From: Puniceicoccales bacterium
GTDB lineage: Bacteria > Verrucomicrobiota > Verrucomicrobiia > Opitutales > JAIRLM01
NCBI GenBank assembly: GCA_031287845.1
Contig: JAITSI010000031.1
Location: 1 to 14,238, forward strand
Length of the DNA: 14,238 bases
Direction of reading: 5' to 3'
Shown: one piece after another, positions 6,174-12,969 of the stretch
How positions within the stretch are numbered: position 1 is the first letter of the stretch
How the letters are laid out: each line of letters opens with the position of its first letter
Notes under the pieces: model-generated
Seen by the model: only the letters and a program-made list of their open reading frames with translations
What the model was told of the DNA's origin: nothing
The model's database searches: none
Program-made: the position numbers and the translations under genes

Positions 6174-7151
6174 ATGGCTTTAGAGTGGCTGACTTCGCGG
6201 GATTTGAAGGGTCTTCGGACCCAGGGGGCGCCCTTTGCGGGAGTTTTTTTGCTGCGCTCCGTTGCCCGGCGCACGGCCAAGAACGGCCGGCCCTTCCTCG
6301 GCGTCGAGCTGGGTGACCGCTACGGAAGCTTTTCCTGCAACGTGTTCGAGGACGGCGCCGGCTTTCTCCAGCTGGGAGGCCTGGCGGCGGGGACAATTTT
6401 GGAGATCGGCGGCCTGGTGGACTCCTACGGCGAGCGCTTCAGCCCCCGGATCCAGTCGCTGCGCGTGGTTTCCCCGGACGAGGCGCGGGAGAGGAGGGCG
6501 GAGGGAAATCTCTACGACGGGCCCAGGGAGCCGGCTGCGGCGCTGCGGAAGGAGCTCCTATCCCAGGTGGAGCGCATCGGCCACGGCAAGCTGCGCCAGA
6601 CCGTCCTGCGCGCCCTGGAGGAGGTGGGTGAGGCATTCTGGACGGGTACGGCGGCCGTTTCCATGCACCACGCCTACCGCTGCGGCCTGCTGGAGCACAC
6701 GGTTCACGTGACCCGCGCGGGACTGGCCCTGCTGCCCCACTATCCCTTCGTGGACGCGGACCTGGCCATCGCCGGCATGGTGCTGCACGACGTCGGAAAG
6801 TCCTGGGAGTACTGCGGCAGCGGCGTCTACGACCGGACGCGCCAGGGGCGGCTCGAGGGCCACGTGGTCCTGGGCTACCGCATCGCGCGCCAGGCGGCGC
6901 TGGCCGTGGGCCTGGAGGAGGACCTCACCCTGCAGCTGGAGCACGTCATTCTCTGCCACCAGGGGCTGCAGGAGTACGGCGCGGCGGTGCTTCCCTCCTC
7001 GCCGGAGGGGGTTTTCGTCGCCCTTGTGGACAACCTGGATGCCCGCATGGCCATGGTGGAGAGGGCGCTGGACAATACTCCCCCCGCCGACGAGTTCAGC
7101 GAAAAAATTCTCGGCCTGGAAAATGTGCGGGTCTTCACGGCCGGACGCTAG
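6174..7151 (+). CDS. yhaM: YhaM-family 3'-5' exoribonuclease (OB fold plus HD domain)
   Basis: This is a predicted cytoplasmic 3'-to-5' exonuclease that shortens single-stranded RNA and possibly DNA. The 325 residues match the usual YhaM length of about 310-325. The N-terminal part (about 18-100) fits an OB-type nucleic acid-binding fold, with RTAKNGRPFLGVELGDR as its typical strand pair. The C-terminal HD phosphohydrolase domain shows metal-ligand candidates H175 (GLLEHTVHV), the H205-D206 doublet in VLHDVGKSWE, H230 (EGHVVLG), H257 and H262 in EHVILCHQG, and D286 in LVDNLDARM. The order and surrounding words match Bacillus subtilis YhaM as I recall it. A ribosome site supports the ATG. folD follows after 5 bases, so the genes are probably cotranscribed. 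Exact substrates in this organism are inference. Confidence 0.88.
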   Translation: MALEWLTSRDLKGLRTQGAPFAGVFLLRSVARRTAKNGRPFLGVELGDRYGSFSCNVFEDGAGFLQLGGLAAGTILEIGGLVDSYGERFSPRIQSLRVVSPDEARERRAEGNLYDGPREPAAALRKELLSQVERIGHGKLRQTVLRALEEVGEAFWTGTAAVSMHHAYRCGLLEHTVHVTRAGLALLPHYPFVDADLAIAGMVLHDVGKSWEYCGSGVYDRTRQGRLEGHVVLGYRIARQAALAVGLEEDLTLQLEHVILCHQGLQEYGAAVLPSSPEGVFVALVDNLDARMAMVERALDNTPPADEFSEKILGLENVRVFTAGR

Positions 7152-7156
7152 GTGCC

Positions 7157-8044
7157 ATGCAACTGCTGGAGGGGAAATCCGTCGCGGAGGAGTACCTGCG
7201 CCGGCTGCGGCCGCGGCTGGCCGTCCCGGGCCGTCCTCCCTGCCTCGCCTTCCTGCGCGTGGGGGACAATCCCGCCTCGCTGCTCTACGTGAATCGAAAA
7301 AAATCGCTGGCGGAGTCGCTGGGCATGCGCGCCCTGGAGCGGCAGCTGCCATTGGACGCCCCGGAGGGGGAAATTTTTTCCCAGCTGGCCCGCTGGAACG
7401 GGGATCCGGCCGTCGACGGCATTCTGGTCCAGGCGCCGCTGCCCGGCGCGGAGCTCCAGGAGCGGGCATTTGCAGCCGTGGACCCGCTAAAGGACGTGGA
7501 CGGCTTCCATCCCAGGAACCAGGGCCTGCTCGCCCTGGACCGGCCCGGAGGATTCGTTCCCTGCACTGCCCTGGCCATCCTCCACCTGCTGCGGGCCCAC
7601 GGGATCGGGCTGGCGGGGCAGCACGCGGTGATCATCGGCCGCAGCACCATCGTCGGCCGACCCCTCGCCCTGCTTCTCCAAGGTCGTCGGGTCAACGCCA
7701 CGGTCACCGTCTGCCACCGGCAGAGCCGGGACCTGGCCGCGCTGTGCCGCTCGGCGGACGTGCTCATCGCGGCGGCGGGGAGTGCCCACCTGGTGGGGCC
7801 GGACTGGGTGCGGGACGGGGCGGTGGTGGTGGACGTGGGCCAGAACGTGCTCTCCCTCCCCGGCGGTGGCCGGCGGCTGGTGGGGGACGTGGACTTCGCG
7901 GCCATTGCTCCCCGCTGCCGGGCCATCACGCCGGTGCCGGGTGGGGTTGGCCCCATGACCGTTGCCATGCTCATGGGCAATGTGCTGCGAGCCTGGGAGC
8001 TGGCCCGGGGAATGGCCGTTGACTCGATTCCGCAATCCTACTAG
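7157..8044 (+). CDS. folD: Bifunctional methylenetetrahydrofolate dehydrogenase/cyclohydrolase
   Basis: FolD oxidises 5,10-methylene-THF to 5,10-methenyl-THF with NADP and hydrolyses it to 10-formyl-THF, feeding purine and formyl-Met-tRNA synthesis. The 295 residues match the family. The active-site residues are present with E. coli-like spacing: Y44 and K48 in YVNRKK, Q92 in DGILVQAPLP and D115 in KDVDGFHP. The dinucleotide-binding loop is GRSTIVGRPL at 161-170, and the C-terminal signature PVPGGVGPMT is intact. The ATG is five bases after the stop of the nuclease gene, so translation is probably coupled. lpxB follows after 14 bases. Its substrate 5,10-methylene-THF is also used by ThyA, encoded 3.9 kb away, but the two are not in one operon. 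Confidence 0.96.
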   Translation: MQLLEGKSVAEEYLRRLRPRLAVPGRPPCLAFLRVGDNPASLLYVNRKKSLAESLGMRALERQLPLDAPEGEIFSQLARWNGDPAVDGILVQAPLPGAELQERAFAAVDPLKDVDGFHPRNQGLLALDRPGGFVPCTALAILHLLRAHGIGLAGQHAVIIGRSTIVGRPLALLLQGRRVNATVTVCHRQSRDLAALCRSADVLIAAAGSAHLVGPDWVRDGAVVVDVGQNVLSLPGGGRRLVGDVDFAAIAPRCRAITPVPGGVGPMTVAMLMGNVLRAWELARGMAVDSIPQSY

Positions 8045-8058
8045 CCTGGAACCGTACC

Positions 8059-9243
8059 ATGGGATTGGCCATTGCACCGCTGCCGGAGCCGCCTGGCCGG
8101 GTGGACCTGCTGGTCATGGCCGCCGAATGCTCCGGCGACGAGCTGGGTGCCCTGCTGATCCGGGAATACGCCGAATTGAACCCGGGGGCGGCAATCTGCG
8201 CAATCGGCGGCGGCGCCATGCGCAGGTGCGGTGCCCAGTTCCTATTTCCCCTGGCGGACCATGCGGCCATGGGGATTTGGGAGGTGCTGCGCCAGGGAAT
8301 GTTCTTCTACCGATTTTTCCACGCCGCCGTGGACTGGATCTGCCGCCACCGGCCCAAAAAGGTGTGCTTCATCGATTCTCCGGCCCTGCACCTGCGCCTG
8401 GCCCAGCGCCTGGCCAAGCTTGGCATTTCCCACCGGGGGGGCGGCGACGTGTACCTGTACCACTACGTCGCCCCGCAGGTCTGGGCCTGGAAGCCCGAGC
8501 GCCGCTTCGCCGTTGCCCGCCATCTGGACGGTTTGGCCGTCCTCTTCCCCTTCGAGGTCGCCTCCTTCGCCGACACCGATCTGCCCACCACCTGCGTGGG
8601 CCATCCATTTTCCCGCCGGGACCGGCTCAGCCCCGTCTGCTACGAGGAAAATGGCCGAATTCTGCTCCTGCCCGGCAGCCGCCGCGCCACGGTCCGCCAC
8701 AACTTTCCCCCCATGATGGCCACATTTTCCCGGCTGGCGGAGGAAAATTCTTCCTTTGAGGCCATCTGCCCCTATCCCACGGATGAGATCCAGGCCATCC
8801 TGGAGCAGCACATCGACCGCCATCCCCGGATTGCGGAGCGGATCCATCCGGTTCCCATCGCCGACGGGCTCCTGCGGCCCATCGGGGCCCAGCTGGCCCT
8901 GGTCTGTGCGGGAACCATGTCCCTGCAGTGCGCCCTGGAGGGAATTCCCGGGGTTGTCATCTGCCGCGTCAACCCCCTCACCTACGCCATCGGCCGCCGG
9001 CTGGTGCGGGTCCCATTCCTGGCCATGGCCAACCTGCTGCTGGGCTACGAATGCTATCCGGAGTACGTGCAGGGGGCGGTCCAGCCGGCCGTCCTCGCGG
9101 AACAGCTGGTGCGCTTCATCCACGGGCGGAGGGAATTTGCAGAGGTGTCCCGGGAGTTGCACCGGCACCTGCGGAGCGGGGACATGACCCCGGGGGAATG
9201 GCTCTCACGCGCCGCGCAGGCGGGGATTGAGGAGGGCGAGTAG
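8059..9243 (+). CDS. lpxB: Lipid-A-disaccharide synthase
   Basis: LpxB joins UDP-2,3-diacylglucosamine and lipid X to make the lipid A disaccharide at the inner face of the cytoplasmic membrane. The 394 residues fit the family. Visible signatures are the N-terminal ECSGDELGALLI (23-34, where most members have GExSGD), the glycine turn IGGGAM (about 49-54), the conserved Asp in FIDSP (D106, aligning with D98 of E. coli), HYVAPQVWAWKPER (135-148), LFPFE, VGHP and the LLPGSR loop (203-208). The C-terminal half has the typical SLQCALEGIPGVVICRV region. This is a GT-B fold peripheral membrane enzyme. It is the last gene of the yhaM-folD-lpxB cluster, and its last 39 bases overlap the end of convergent oppB. 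Its presence indicates a lipid A-bearing outer membrane. No strong ribosome site precedes the ATG. Confidence 0.95.
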   Translation: MGLAIAPLPEPPGRVDLLVMAAECSGDELGALLIREYAELNPGAAICAIGGGAMRRCGAQFLFPLADHAAMGIWEVLRQGMFFYRFFHAAVDWICRHRPKKVCFIDSPALHLRLAQRLAKLGISHRGGGDVYLYHYVAPQVWAWKPERRFAVARHLDGLAVLFPFEVASFADTDLPTTCVGHPFSRRDRLSPVCYEENGRILLLPGSRRATVRHNFPPMMATFSRLAEENSSFEAICPYPTDEIQAILEQHIDRHPRIAERIHPVPIADGLLRPIGAQLALVCAGTMSLQCALEGIPGVVICRVNPLTYAIGRRLVRVPFLAMANLLLGYECYPEYVQGAVQPAVLAEQLVRFIHGRREFAEVSRELHRHLRSGDMTPGEWLSRAAQAGIEEGE

Positions 9244-10125
9244 GACGTCGGCCACCAGGTTGCAGATGGAAATGAGCAGGGCGTAGAAGAGGACGACGCC
9301 CACGATGACCGTATGGTCCCGGCCGGAGATGGCCTCCATCAGGAGCCGGCCCAGGCCGGGAATGTGAAAAACGTTCTCCACCACGAATGTGCCGCTCAGG
9401 ACTCCCGAGCAGGTGGGGCCCAGATAGGCGATGGCCGGCTGGATGCCGTTGGCAAAGACGTGGCGGAAAAAAACCTGCCCCTCGCCCAGGCCCTTGGCCA
9501 GCGCCGTCCGCACGTAGGCCCGGCCATACTCCGTGCGCATGCCCTGCCAGGTAATTTGGGCCAGCGCCGCCAGGTAGCAGGGGGCCAGGGTGCAAACGGG
9601 GAGAATTTTGCTGCGCCAGCCGCTCCAGCCGATGCTGGGGAACCAGTGCAATTTGCAGGAAAGCAGATAGTTGAGCAGAGGACCCAGGACGATGGCGGGG
9701 ACGCAGAGGAGGAGTGTGCAGCTGCGCAGGCACAGCCGGTGGGGCAAGCCGGGCCGGCCCAGCAGGAGGGCGCAGCCGAGGGCGATGCCGCCGCAGCAGG
9801 CAAGGGCCATGGTGTAGAGGCCGAGCTCAAAGCTGACGGGCCACTTGGCGGCGAGCAGTTCGCGCACGGACCAGCCGCTCTGCCGGTAGGAGGGACCCAG
9901 GTCACCGCGCAGGACTCCTCCCAAATAGCGGCCGTACTGGGAAAGGACGGGTCCCCGGCCGTAGGAAACCTGCAGCGCCCGGGCCACCTCGGTCGGCAGC
10001 TCCCGCTCCGCGTCGAATGGCCCGCCCGGGATGCAGCGCAGCATGGCAAAGGTCAAGGTCAGCACAAGCCATAGGACGGCCAGGGTCCCGAGCAGGCGGC
10101 GGAGCAGGTGCGAGCAAAGTCCCAC
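9205..10125 (-). CDS. oppB: Oligopeptide/dipeptide ABC transporter permease (OppB/DppB type)
   Basis: This inner-membrane permease subunit carries peptides handed over by the substrate-binding protein. The 306 residues show the family N-terminus: a first membrane helix (about 10-30) followed by PGGPFD (33-38), then a periplasmic loop and five more hydrophobic segments. The cytoplasmic EAA-type loop reads YVRTALAKGLGEGQVFF (204-220), the contact site for the ATPase, and VENVFHIPGLGRLL (249-262) is the usual C-terminal signature. The start is GTG at 10125, eight bases after GAGGAAAGG, which overlaps the oppA stop. OppB-type and DppB-type permeases cannot be separated by eye; the neighbouring OppA-like binding protein favours oligopeptides. 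The partner permease OppC and ATPases OppD and OppF are not next to it, because lpxB follows tail to tail. Confidence 0.92.
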   Translation of the reverse strand: MGLCSHLLRRLLGTLAVLWLVLTLTFAMLRCIPGGPFDAERELPTEVARALQVSYGRGPVLSQYGRYLGGVLRGDLGPSYRQSGWSVRELLAAKWPVSFELGLYTMALACCGGIALGCALLLGRPGLPHRLCLRSCTLLLCVPAIVLGPLLNYLLSCKLHWFPSIGWSGWRSKILPVCTLAPCYLAALAQITWQGMRTEYGRAYVRTALAKGLGEGQVFFRHVFANGIQPAIAYLGPTCSGVLSGTFVVENVFHIPGLGRLLMEAISGRDHTVIVGVVLFYALLISICNLVADVLLALLNPRLRGA

Positions 10126-10133
10126 GGCGCAGG

Positions 10134-10142
10134 CCTTTCCTC
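10134..10142 (-). promoter_or_regulatory. Shine-Dalgarno site of oppB overlapping the oppA stop codon
   Basis: The minus strand reads GAGGAAAGG, eight bases before the GTG start of oppB, and shares bases with the oppA TGA at 10141-10143. This supports translational coupling of the two genes. Confidence 0.7.
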
Positions 10143-11742
10143 AGCGGAGTCGCACGTTCTGGTAGAGGTGGTAGTCGAGCAGGTTGGGCCGCCAGCCCCG
10201 CACCCGCTCTGCCACCCGCCGCTTGTGGGTCTCAAAGTAGAGGGGAATGATGGGCATCTCCCGGAGCAGCCGGTCCTCGGCGGACTCCAGGTGGCGAAGC
10301 CGCTCCCCCCGGTCCTCCTCCTCTTCCGCCGCCCGCATTTCCCCGTCGTAGGCTTCATCGCGCCAGCGGACGAAGTTATTGGGCGAGTCGCCGACGAAAA
10401 GTCCCAGAAAGGTGAGCGGGTCATTGAAGTCGCCCACCCAGCCGCCCCGGGCGATGGCAAAGTTTCCGACGCGGCGGGAGTGGAGGAAGGCCTTCCAGTC
10501 CTCGCAGCGCAGTTCCACGGCGATGCCCAGCTCCCGGCGCCACATTTCCTGTACCGCCTGGGCGACGAGCCGGTGCAGGGAGGAGTGGTTGAAGGTCAGG
10601 GTCATGGGAGGCAGTCCGGCCCCGCCGGGGAAGCCAGCCGCCGCCAGCTCCTCCCGGGCCATCCGTGGATCCCGGCCCAGCGTCTCCCGGCCTCCGTAGC
10701 GATAGCCTCCCGTGCCGGCGGGAACCAGATTGCCGGCCGCAAAGCGCACGTCCCGGTGGATCAGCCGGCACAGCTCCTCCCGGTCGATGGCCAGGGCCAG
10801 GGCCCGCCGCAGGTGGCCATTATCCAGGGGCGGCCGGGAGCAGTTGCAGAGGTAGTAGAAGCAGCCCAGGCTCTCCGTCTCCTGCAGTGTCCCGTCCGCC
10901 CGGCCGCGCAGCTCGTCCAGCAGCTCCGCCGGCACGGTGGCCGTGGCATCCAGCTCCCCGCAGTCGAAGGCATTCTGCTCGGTCTGCTGGTCAACGATGG
11001 GAAAGAAAATCACCCGCTCCGGGCCGCCATCCCCCGCGCTGCGGTGGAAGGGATTTTTCCCGATGGCGATGCGGTCCCCCACGCGCCACTCCTCCAGCCG
11101 GTAGGGTCCATTGGAGACCAGGTTGCCGGGCCTGGTCCAGTCGCTGTCCCAGCGCTCCCAGCCACCGTGGGCCTCGATGCAGGGCCGCGGGATGGGGGAC
11201 CAGGCCGGGTGGGCCAGCAGGGCCAGAAAGTAGGGGGTGGGCCGCTCCAGGGAGATCTCCAGGGTCATCCTGTCCCGGGCGCGGATGCCGACCTCATCCC
11301 AGGGCACCCGGCCCTCGTAGTGGGCCTGGGCATTTTTTAGGGGAAAGTAGAGGTCCACCGTCGGCGAGGCCAGCCGCGGGGACAGAATGCGCCGGGCGGC
11401 CTGGACAAAGTCCTCCGCCACGACCGGTTCCCCATTGCTCCAGCGGCCATCGGGGCGCAGAAAAAAGCGGTAGACCAGGCCGTCCTCGGAAATTTCCCAG
11501 CGCTCCGCCGCGCCGGGCAGGGGGCAGAGGGTGGCATCGTCCAGCAGGACAAGGCATTCGAAGAGTCCGCGGGCGATGAAGATGGGGGAAAAGTCCATCA
11601 TGCGCTGCGGATCCAGCGTGTTCGGCTCGGCGGCATTGCCCAGGCGCAGGGTCCCGGCGCCGTCCTCCCCACCGCTCCGTCCCCCACAGCCGGCCGCCAG
11701 CAGCGACAGGGCCAGCGCGCAGGGCCACAACCTAGCCTCCAT
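10141..11742 (-). CDS. oppA: Oligopeptide-binding lipoprotein, ABC transporter substrate-binding protein
   Basis: This extracytoplasmic binding protein of the SBP_bac_5 family captures peptides for the Opp transporter. From the ATG at 11742 it has 533 residues, typical for OppA. It begins with a lipoprotein signal: a hydrophobic stretch, then LAAGC with the lipidated Cys at position 19, followed by a Gly/Ser-rich linker. The mature part opens with LRLGNAAEPNTLDPQ and contains the OppA-like words PYFLALLAHPAWSPIPR and NLVSNGPYRLEEW, close to the pattern of E. coli OppA. The ATG was chosen because it places the signal peptide at the N-terminus; a TTG 14 codons upstream (11784) is in frame but adds a polar extension. 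It is followed after 15 bases by oppB in the same operon. It may bind cell-wall peptides like MppA; the sequence does not decide this. Confidence 0.93.
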   Translation of the reverse strand: MEARLWPCALALSLLAAGCGGRSGGEDGAGTLRLGNAAEPNTLDPQRMMDFSPIFIARGLFECLVLLDDATLCPLPGAAERWEISEDGLVYRFFLRPDGRWSNGEPVVAEDFVQAARRILSPRLASPTVDLYFPLKNAQAHYEGRVPWDEVGIRARDRMTLEISLERPTPYFLALLAHPAWSPIPRPCIEAHGGWERWDSDWTRPGNLVSNGPYRLEEWRVGDRIAIGKNPFHRSAGDGGPERVIFFPIVDQQTEQNAFDCGELDATATVPAELLDELRGRADGTLQETESLGCFYYLCNCSRPPLDNGHLRRALALAIDREELCRLIHRDVRFAAGNLVPAGTGGYRYGGRETLGRDPRMAREELAAAGFPGGAGLPPMTLTFNHSSLHRLVAQAVQEMWRRELGIAVELRCEDWKAFLHSRRVGNFAIARGGWVGDFNDPLTFLGLFVGDSPNNFVRWRDEAYDGEMRAAEEEEDRGERLRHLESAEDRLLREMPIIPLYFETHKRRVAERVRGWRPNLLDYHLYQNVRLR

Positions 11743-11815
11743 TGTGGCGGAGTTGCCATCCTTCCACCAGCCTGTCAACGGCAAATGGCCGCATTTTCGC
11801 CATCCGGAATCGCAT

Positions 11816-11841
11816 CGGCGCCGGACCTGGAACCGGCGCCG
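11816..11841. repeat. GC-rich perfect inverted repeat between oppA and thyA
   Basis: CGGCGCCGG at 11816-11824 and CCGGCGCCG at 11833-11841 form a 9-bp stem with an 8-base loop (ACCTGGAA). It lies in the divergent spacer of oppA and thyA, about 90 bases before the thyA start. It may be an operator, part of the thyA leader, or a transcription block between the two units. Confidence 0.6.
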
Positions 11842-11852
11842 GACGAATTTGC

Positions 11853-11873
11853 AATTTTCGGCGAAAATTTTTT
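11853..11873 (+). terminator. AT-rich hairpin with T-tract upstream of thyA (weak)
   Basis: AATTTTC at 11853-11859 pairs with GAAAATT at 11863-11869 across a GGC loop, and T residues continue to 11873. On the plus strand this has the shape of a weak intrinsic terminator or attenuator inside the thyA leader region. The stem is AT-rich, so function is doubtful; an operator is equally possible. Confidence 0.3.
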
Positions 11874-11927
11874 CAAAAATGGAGCCTCGGGGATGGCCAT
11901 TCCCTTCCCATGCGCTAAAAGCCGGCC

Positions 11928-12725
11928 ATGAAAAATTACCTGGCCCTCCTGGAGGACGTCCTGGAGCGGGGAGAGCCCTGCACGGACCGGACCGGCGTGG
12001 GAACCCGCTGCCTATTCGGGGCCCAGCTGCGCTTTGACCTCAGCGCCGGCTTTCCCCTGCTGACGACGAAGCGGGTCCACTGGAAGTCCGTCGTCCACGA
12101 GCTGCTCTGGTTTTTGCAGGGTTCCACCAACATAGGCTACCTGCAGGCCAACGGCGTGCGCATTTGGAACGAGTGGGCGGACGAATCCGGCGAGCTGGGT
12201 CCCGTCTACGGCAAGCAGTGGCGGCGCTGGGGCTGCGCCGACGGACGGGAGGTGGACCAGATTGCCCGGCTCATGGGAAACCTGAAGCGGGATCCCCACA
12301 GCCGAAGGCACATCGTCTCCGCCTGGAACGTGGGCGAGCTGGACCGCATGGCCCTGCCCCCCTGCCACACGCTCTTCCAGTTCCACGTTTCCCACTCCGG
12401 TGACCTGCGCTGCCAGCTCTACCAGCGCAGCGCGGACCTATTCCTGGGCGTGCCATTCAACATTGCCAGCTACTCCCTGCTGACCCACCTGGTGGCCCAC
12501 GTGCTCGGCCTGCGCGCCAGGGAGTTCATCCACGACCTCGGCGACTACCACATCTACAATAGCCACCTGGAGCAGGTGCGGGAACAGCTCGGCCGGGAGC
12601 CGCGGGCCTTGCCCCGCCTTTCCATCGCCGGTCGCGGCCAGGGCATCGACGACTTCCGCTACGAGGACATCTCCCTCGAGGGCTATGACCCCCACGGCCC
12701 CATCGCCGCTCCGGTTGCGGTCTAG
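11928..12725 (+). CDS. thyA: Thymidylate synthase
   Basis: ThyA methylates dUMP to dTMP using 5,10-methylene-THF, releasing dihydrofolate. The 265 residues and E. coli-like numbering identify the classical enzyme. The catalytic Cys is C146 in LPPCHTLFQFHV. The phosphate-binding Arg residues are R21 in DRTGVGT and the pair R126-R127 in DPHSRRHIVSAWN. Folate- and dUMP-site words include HELLWFLQGSTN (57-68), QRSADLFLGVPFNIASY (166-182) and DYHIYNSHLEQ (206-216). The natural APVAV C-terminus is complete. No Shine-Dalgarno sequence is visible before the ATG. The gene stands alone, divergent from oppA, with hairpins in its leader region. Its TAG stop coincides with the first bases of repeat copy B. 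No dihydrofolate reductase gene is in the window. Confidence 0.97.
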   Translation: MKNYLALLEDVLERGEPCTDRTGVGTRCLFGAQLRFDLSAGFPLLTTKRVHWKSVVHELLWFLQGSTNIGYLQANGVRIWNEWADESGELGPVYGKQWRRWGCADGREVDQIARLMGNLKRDPHSRRHIVSAWNVGELDRMALPPCHTLFQFHVSHSGDLRCQLYQRSADLFLGVPFNIASYSLLTHLVAHVLGLRAREFIHDLGDYHIYNSHLEQVREQLGREPRALPRLSIAGRGQGIDDFRYEDISLEGYDPHGPIAAPVAV

Positions 12726-12925
12726 GGGTCAGGACCCGTAAACCAGGTCCGCCGGTTGACGGTGGGGCTGCGCCCCCCTGGCCCCCCCGCGGAGTGCCTC
12801 CGCCATGGCACCGATGGTCTGGGGGAAGCGCAGCTGGGGGCAGAGCCCCCAATTGGCCTGGCCGGCCTGGAGGCCCAAAGGGGGCTGCCGCGCCCCTTTG
12901 CCAATCCCCCGCCCGTGGGGCGCCG
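12723..12925 (+). repeat. GC-rich interspersed repeat, copy B
   Basis: It begins TAGGGGTCAGGACCCGTAAA at the thyA stop and continues with GGTCCGCCGGTTGACGG, GGGGCTGCGCCCC, CGCGGAGTG, GGGGGCAGAGCCCCC, the AATTGGCC and GGAGGCCC stretches, GGGGGCTGCCGCGCCCCTT and CCAATCCCCCGCCC. The first part matches copy A forward, the distal part matches copy A inverted half, and the 5' end matches both ends of copy C. This is the most complete single-orientation copy. It contains several short GC hairpins (such as GGGGGC-AGA-GCCCCC), any of which could help stop transcription after thyA. The right boundary is approximate. No coding sequence is evident. Confidence 0.85.
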
Positions 12926-12969
12926 CGGTGGCAAGGGCTGGGGCACTGGGAAAATTATGAATTTTCTGT

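Noticed and set aside
7024..8022. Plus-strand ORF overlapping folD in another frame
   Set aside because: It overlaps a complete FolD with conserved active-site residues, and its composition is Gly/Arg/Pro-rich without motifs.
10108..11340. 410-codon plus-strand ORF opposite oppA
   Set aside because: It is antisense to a well-recognised OppA; its His/Pro/Gly/Gln-rich content is typical of a shadow frame.
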